A program made the position numbers and the translations under genes. From assembly GCA_021163545.1 (NCBI GenBank), contig JAGGTU010000030.1, forward strand, positions 1 through 8,395: 8,395 nt of DNA, read 5' to 3'. This document shows, in pieces, positions 6,160 to 8,395 of the stretch (position 1 is its first letter; the number at the start of each line of letters is the position of its first letter). The notes under the pieces are model-generated. The model was not told the DNA's origin, searched no databases, and saw nothing but the letters and a program-made list of their open reading frames with translations. This stretch comes from a bacterium. GTDB taxonomy: Bacteria; Patescibacteriota; Minisyncoccia; Minisyncoccales; PEYH01.

Positions 6160-6837
6160 ATGAGATTAAGAAAAACTTTTTTGGGAAATAAAAATTCAGA
6201 TAAATGTATTGTAGTTTTTCATGGTTGGGGAGGAAATTCTTTGTATTTAAAAATTCCTCTTTTGCCTCTTTTTAAATATTATAGTTTTCTTTTTTATGAT
6301 TACTCCCCAGATATTCTCAATCCAGACCCTTTTTCGGTATTGGAGAACTTCCGCAAAGTAAAAGAAGACTTTTTGAATGAAGCCAACAAATTATCCAAAA
6401 AACAGCTTATTCTCTTTGGTACTAGCTTGGGGGCTTTTCTTTCTACATATCTTGCTAATACACCTTTTAAAGATAACCCCAAAAAGCTTATTTTAAATAC
6501 CATCGGCTCAAGTATTGCTGAAACTTTTTGGCATGGTGCTGCTACAAAGAAACTCAAAGAAGAAGCCAGAAAAAAAGGTTTTACTTTAGAGGATTTTAAA
6601 AAAGTGTGGCACGAGATCGAGCCAAAAAATAATATTCCTCAAAGAGAAGATCTAAAATATTTAATTTTTATTTCAAAAAAAGAGAAGGTTGTCCCTTTCT
6701 ATCTTTGTGAAGAATTTTTAAAACTTCTTGAAGACAAAGAAGCAGAAGTTTATTTTAATAAATATTTAGGTCACATTTCTGCCAGTGTTTTTAATACATT
6801 TCGAATAAAAAAAATAAAAAGGTTTTTGGAGGAATAA
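6160..6837 (+). CDS. Small alpha/beta-hydrolase
   Basis: A 225-residue alpha/beta-hydrolase-fold protein without a signal peptide, so cytoplasmic. The oxyanion-hole strand CIVVFHGWGG covers residues 16-25, the nucleophile elbow is GTSLG with Ser89, and the catalytic His is H205 in YLGH. The expected acid before the 'VVP' turn is Glu175 (SKKEKVVPF) where most relatives have Asp, which gives a probable Ser89-Glu175-His205 triad. Residues 118-165 form a charged cap-like insertion (AETFWHGAATKKLKEEARKK). It is probably an esterase, thioesterase or peptidase; the substrate cannot be told. The gene stands alone: the repeat-rich gap lies upstream, and a - strand gene converges downstream, whose terminator U-tract overlaps this gene's TAA. 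Confidence 0.8.
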   Translation: MRLRKTFLGNKNSDKCIVVFHGWGGNSLYLKIPLLPLFKYYSFLFYDYSPDILNPDPFSVLENFRKVKEDFLNEANKLSKKQLILFGTSLGAFLSTYLANTPFKDNPKKLILNTIGSSIAETFWHGAATKKLKEEARKKGFTLEDFKKVWHEIEPKNNIPQREDLKYLIFISKKEKVVPFYLCEEFLKLLEDKEAEVYFNKYLGHISASVFNTFRIKKIKRFLEE

Positions 6838-6841
6838 AAAA

Positions 6842-6880
6842 GGCCTCCCTCTATTTTGCCTTGCAAAATAGAGGGAGGCC
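6842..6880 (-). terminator. Strong intrinsic terminator of the 6887-7549 gene
   Basis: A perfect 18-bp stem (6842-6859 with 6863-6880, loop CTT) starts 6 nt beyond the TGA stop of the - strand gene. It is followed on that strand by TTTTTT (complement of 6836-6841). The + strand side continues GTACGC with no T run, so it is directional. The T run coincides with the stop codon of the convergent hydrolase, leaving almost no space between the two units. Confidence 0.92.
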
Positions 6881-6886
6881 GTACGC

Positions 6887-7549
6887 TCAGAATTCTCCAA
6901 AGAGGTTAATCCCAAAACCTACATCGCAAGGGGCAAAGTATACCTTGGGAACAAGAGTCATGTTTGCAAATTTCAAGAGGGTTCCGAAATAGAGATGAGT
7001 GAGTTTGTTGGAATTGATTCTTTCTATGTCTAATCCAAACATACAGGAAGCGTTTGCACAACCAAAGCTTATATCCATACGTTCATAGCATATTTCGGGG
7101 AGGAAGACATTCTTAAGCCAAAGATTGATCTGGATGTCTGTTTGTAAAGCAGCGACCAGATCAACATCCCAGATAGAGCAAGGGCAACAGCAACAAGTTA
7201 AAGGACCAAAGGCTGCCTTTCCAAATATCTCAAGGTTCGGTGTTGAAACATCAGCCCAGGTAATTGCCACGGGGAAAGCGTTGAGAACCCCCAAAGCCCC
7301 TGCGACATCAAAACTCTCAGTGTTTGCTATACATCCGACACCACCGTTTAAAACAGCGATCTCGTCAATCATATATGTTTCAAGGTATAGAGCCATGCTA
7401 GGATAGCAAGTTTCAGGTAGGGGAATTCCTGCAAGTGTACCAAGGAAGGCATGATTTCTAAGACTCTTCGTGGTAGCAAAGAAGGAAGCCCCAAATCCGA
7501 GTGTACCGGATAAGGTCAAGATAAGCGCGAATACTAGCACGCGTTTCAT
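6887..7549 (-). CDS. Exported cysteine-rich protein of unknown function
   Basis: A 220-residue protein I do not recognise. Residues 1-21 form a classic signal peptide (MKR, a hydrophobic core, GFGA before SFF). The mature part holds 11 cysteines: C48, C73, the cluster CCCCPC at 119-124, C154, C164, C169 and C208. The end, LVPKVYFAPCDVGFGINLFGEF-stop, looks like amphipathic beta strands closing on Phe. That resembles the terminal signature of outer-membrane beta-barrel proteins, and if real it implies a diderm envelope; this is weak inference. The ATG is fixed by GGAGGTGA with 9 nt between GGAGG and the start. G+C appears higher than in the kor genes. It is divergent from another cysteine-rich exported protein with a shared promoter region, so the pair may be made together. 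Metal binding or disulfide-stabilised surface structure is possible but unproven. Confidence 0.75.
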   Translation of the reverse strand: MKRVLVFALILTLSGTLGFGASFFATTKSLRNHAFLGTLAGIPLPETCYPSMALYLETYMIDEIAVLNGGVGCIANTESFDVAGALGVLNAFPVAITWADVSTPNLEIFGKAAFGPLTCCCCPCSIWDVDLVAALQTDIQINLWLKNVFLPEICYERMDISFGCANASCMFGLDIERINSNKLTHLYFGTLLKFANMTLVPKVYFAPCDVGFGINLFGEF

Positions 7550-7558
7550 TTCATTTCA

Positions 7559-7563
7559 CCTCC
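7559..7563 (-). promoter_or_regulatory. Shine-Dalgarno of the 6887-7549 gene
   Basis: The - strand reads AAAGGAGGTGAAATGAAATG. The ATG at 7549 is chosen because it lies 9 nt from GGAGG; the other ATG, at 7552-7554, lies 4 nt from GGAGG and is out of frame. Confidence 0.88.
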
Positions 7564-7598
7564 TTTCTCCCATATTTAGAAGTCAAGGTACCTATTTA

Positions 7599-7627
7599 AG
7601 AATACTATGGATTAAAAGTCCTGTCAA
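7599..7627 (-). promoter_or_regulatory. Promoter of the 6887-7549 gene
   Basis: On the - strand, a consensus TTGACA (complement of 7622-7627), a 17-nt spacer and TATTCT (complement of 7599-7604; 4 of 6). The expected start near 7592 leaves about 42 nt of leader carrying the SD. The -35 is one half of an 18-bp palindrome shared with the opposite promoter. Confidence 0.75.
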
Positions 7628-7638
7628 GCGCTTGACAG
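7621..7638. promoter_or_regulatory. 18-bp palindrome formed by two divergent -35 boxes
   Basis: CTGTCAAGCGCTTGACAG is a perfect palindrome containing a consensus TTGACA on each strand, separated by 4 bp (GCGC). It may be only the result of two abutting -35 elements. It is also the right size for a dimeric regulator that would control both divergent genes at once. Confidence 0.8.
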
Positions 7639-7660
7639 AGATTTTTGATTGTTTTAATTT
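7632..7660 (+). promoter_or_regulatory. Promoter of the 7699-8262 gene
   Basis: A consensus TTGACA at 7632-7637. At 17 nt the -10 would be TAATTT (7655-7660, 3 of 6); at 15 nt TTTAAT (7653-7658) matches 5 of 6. Which is used is uncertain. The leader is about 30-35 nt and ends in a strong SD. Confidence 0.6.
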
Positions 7661-7684
7661 AAAAAAGCGCCAAAAAATAACATA

Positions 7685-7689
7685 GGAGG
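7685..7689 (+). promoter_or_regulatory. Shine-Dalgarno of the 7699-8262 gene
   Basis: ATAGGAGGTGATC, with 9 nt between GGAGG and the ATG at 7699. It supports this start, which also gives a full signal peptide. Confidence 0.88.
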
Positions 7690-7698
7690 TGATCTTCG

Positions 7699-8262
7699 AT
7701 GCGGCGCTTAGTTCTTCTGAGTATAGTAGGTCTGCTAGTATTTGGGGCGACAGCTTTCGCGATAGATCCCGCCTATTTACAGAAAACACCCTGCACGCAT
7801 TTTGTTGGAAATGTTAAAGTTGACTACCTCGCTGGCACACTACAGTTCAAAGTGTATCATTGGAGCTATCTCTATGTGTTTGGATACAACCCCTGTCTTG
7901 GCGCTTGGGAAGCTGTTCGTCCTCGGGTTTCAAGTGAGGTGAGAAATTATCCACCAGGTTGTCATACTCTTGTGGTTGGGAATGGCAAGATTCGAGAGTT
8001 TACCTCACTTGTGTTTATTGCTACAGAATACCCCTGTCTTGTATATCCTGATCCTCCAATCCAAAGATCTCCTTTTGCTAATGAAGTTTCTATGCGAGCT
8101 TATTGCGGCAGGGTAGATGTGGTTAAGGTTGCGCTTTGTCCGCCCCAACCATGCTGTATATATTGTCGCCCTGTGAGTGTAACATACACGCCTTGCTGTC
8201 CTGTGCCTTGCAATCCTTGCACATTCTTAATGTTCTTGCTCCTTCTGGCAATCGGCAACTGA
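7699..8262 (+). CDS. Exported cysteine-rich protein of unknown function
   Basis: A 187-residue protein I do not recognise. Residues 1-21 are a signal peptide (MRR, hydrophobic core, ATAFA before IDPAYL, a good signal-peptidase I site). No Cys follows the cleavage site, so it is not a lipoprotein. The central part (30-145) is rich in aromatic and beta-branched residues, with single cysteines at 32, 66, 88, 113 and 136. Residues 147-174 hold eight cysteines in 28 residues, arranged as CPPQPCCIYC and CCPVPCNPC. The chain ends in a short hydrophobic run (TFLMFLLLLAI), too short for a sure membrane span but possibly an anchor. The G+C count is 29 of 60 in the line 7921-7980. It is divergent from the other cysteine-rich exported protein, whose CCCCPC cluster is reminiscent, although I see no overall similarity. 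Metal binding or extracellular disulfide cross-linking are possible roles. Confidence 0.75.
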   Translation: MRRLVLLSIVGLLVFGATAFAIDPAYLQKTPCTHFVGNVKVDYLAGTLQFKVYHWSYLYVFGYNPCLGAWEAVRPRVSSEVRNYPPGCHTLVVGNGKIREFTSLVFIATEYPCLVYPDPPIQRSPFANEVSMRAYCGRVDVVKVALCPPQPCCIYCRPVSVTYTPCCPVPCNPCTFLMFLLLLAIGN

Positions 8263-8269
8263 CCAAAGG

Positions 8270-8303
8270 AAAGTGCCTCGCGTAAAACGCGAGGCACTTT
8301 TTT
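8270..8303 (+). terminator. Intrinsic terminator of the 7699-8262 gene
   Basis: A perfect 13-bp stem (8270-8282 AAAGTGCCTCGCG with 8288-8300), loop TAAAA, then a run of six T ending at 8303, starting 7 nt after the TGA. The loop and T-run are those of a textbook rho-independent terminator. It also isolates the promoter downstream. Confidence 0.93.
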
Positions 8304-8325
8304 AATTGCTACTCTGTATTAAGGC

Positions 8326-8361
8326 GTTGTAATAACATTGCCATGGCAATGTTATTACAAC
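8326..8361. promoter_or_regulatory. 36-bp perfect palindrome, putative operator
   Basis: Each 18-nt half is GTTGTAATAACATTGCCA and the two halves meet at 8343/8344 with no mismatch or gap. It ends 2 nt before the -35 box at 8364. No T run follows, so it is not a terminator. The heptamer GTTGTAA at its ends recurs at 8383-8389 over the -10 box. It lies between the terminator at 8303 and the promoter, which fits an operator. It is not the CIRCE sequence and does not resemble other operators I know. Confidence 0.7.
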
Positions 8362-8363
8362 AC

Positions 8364-8392
8364 TTGACAGAAAAATTATTTCGTTGTAAACT
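8364..8392 (+). promoter_or_regulatory. Promoter reading out of the right edge
   Basis: A consensus TTGACA (8364-8369), a 17-nt spacer and TAAACT (8387-8392, 4 of 6). The -35 sits in CTTGACAG, the same octamer found at 7631-7638. The gene it drives lies beyond the window. Confidence 0.6.
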
Positions 8393-8395
8393 TTT

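Noticed and set aside
7125..7406. A 93-codon + strand ORF inside the - strand exported-protein gene.
   Set aside because: The opposite strand has a signal peptide, SD, promoter and terminator; this frame has no SD and no recognisable domain.
8326..8361. The long palindrome read as a second intrinsic terminator.
   Set aside because: No T run follows on either strand, and a terminator with a proper U-tract already ends the gene at 8303.
1..8395. CRISPR arrays, tRNA genes or transposases.
   Set aside because: No regularly spaced identical repeats, no cloverleaf ending in CCA, and no transposase-like ORF were seen. The TCGCT words are irregularly spaced and too short for CRISPR repeats.

Overview
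The window looks like a stretch of a low-GC genome from an uncultivated, probably anaerobic bacterium. Most genes are AT-rich: one 60-base line inside the inositol-phosphatase-like gene is 35% G+C. The gene set is a YbaB-type nucleoid protein, an ATP-cone/PD-(D/E)XK nuclease, an inositol-monophosphatase-like enzyme, a two-subunit 2-oxoacid:ferredoxin oxidoreductase, a PrmC-type methyltransferase lacking the usual N-terminal domain, a divergent DUF218/YdcF-like protein and a small alpha/beta hydrolase. I am reminded of candidate-phylum (Patescibacteria, perhaps Microgenomates-like) genomes, but this placement is inference. UGA is a normal stop codon (korB ends in TGA).

Layout: 26-1125 holds ybaB and the nuclease gene, 11 nt apart on the + strand. 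1183-1671 (- strand) is a DUF218-like gene with its own promoter, a perfect Shine-Dalgarno (SD) sequence and a terminator; it is convergent with the nuclease gene and divergent from the phosphatase gene at 1810-2580. 2648-5807 is a tight operon, korA-korB-prmC, joined by two ATGA stop/start overlaps. 5808-6159 has no credible gene; it is a GC-rich, strand-asymmetric array of TCGCT words with longer inverted and direct repeats. 6160-6837 is the alpha/beta hydrolase. 6842-8395 is different in character: two divergent genes for exported cysteine-rich proteins of unknown function, each ending at a strong intrinsic terminator, then a 36-bp perfect palindrome next to a promoter that points out of the right edge.

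Two styles of gene are interleaved. The AT-rich genes I could check (ybaB, nuclease, phosphatase, korA, hydrolase) have A-rich leaders with no clear SD. The three genes at 1183-1671, 6887-7549 and 7699-8262 are richer in G+C (about 45-48% in sampled lines), and all carry GGAGGTGA with exactly 9 nt between GGAGG and the start codon. They also have recognisable sigma70-type promoters and textbook terminators. This could reflect horizontal acquisition, a separately expressed gene class, or in part an assembly problem. The interleaving makes a simple two-contig chimera unlikely for the 1183-1671 gene, but does not exclude one for the right end.

Functionally, korAB would carry ferredoxin-linked 2-oxoacid oxidation, and the co-translated methyltransferase probably acts on release factors. 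The right end appears to be a regulated module for secreted or envelope cysteine-rich proteins. I see no tRNA, rRNA, CRISPR array or transposase.
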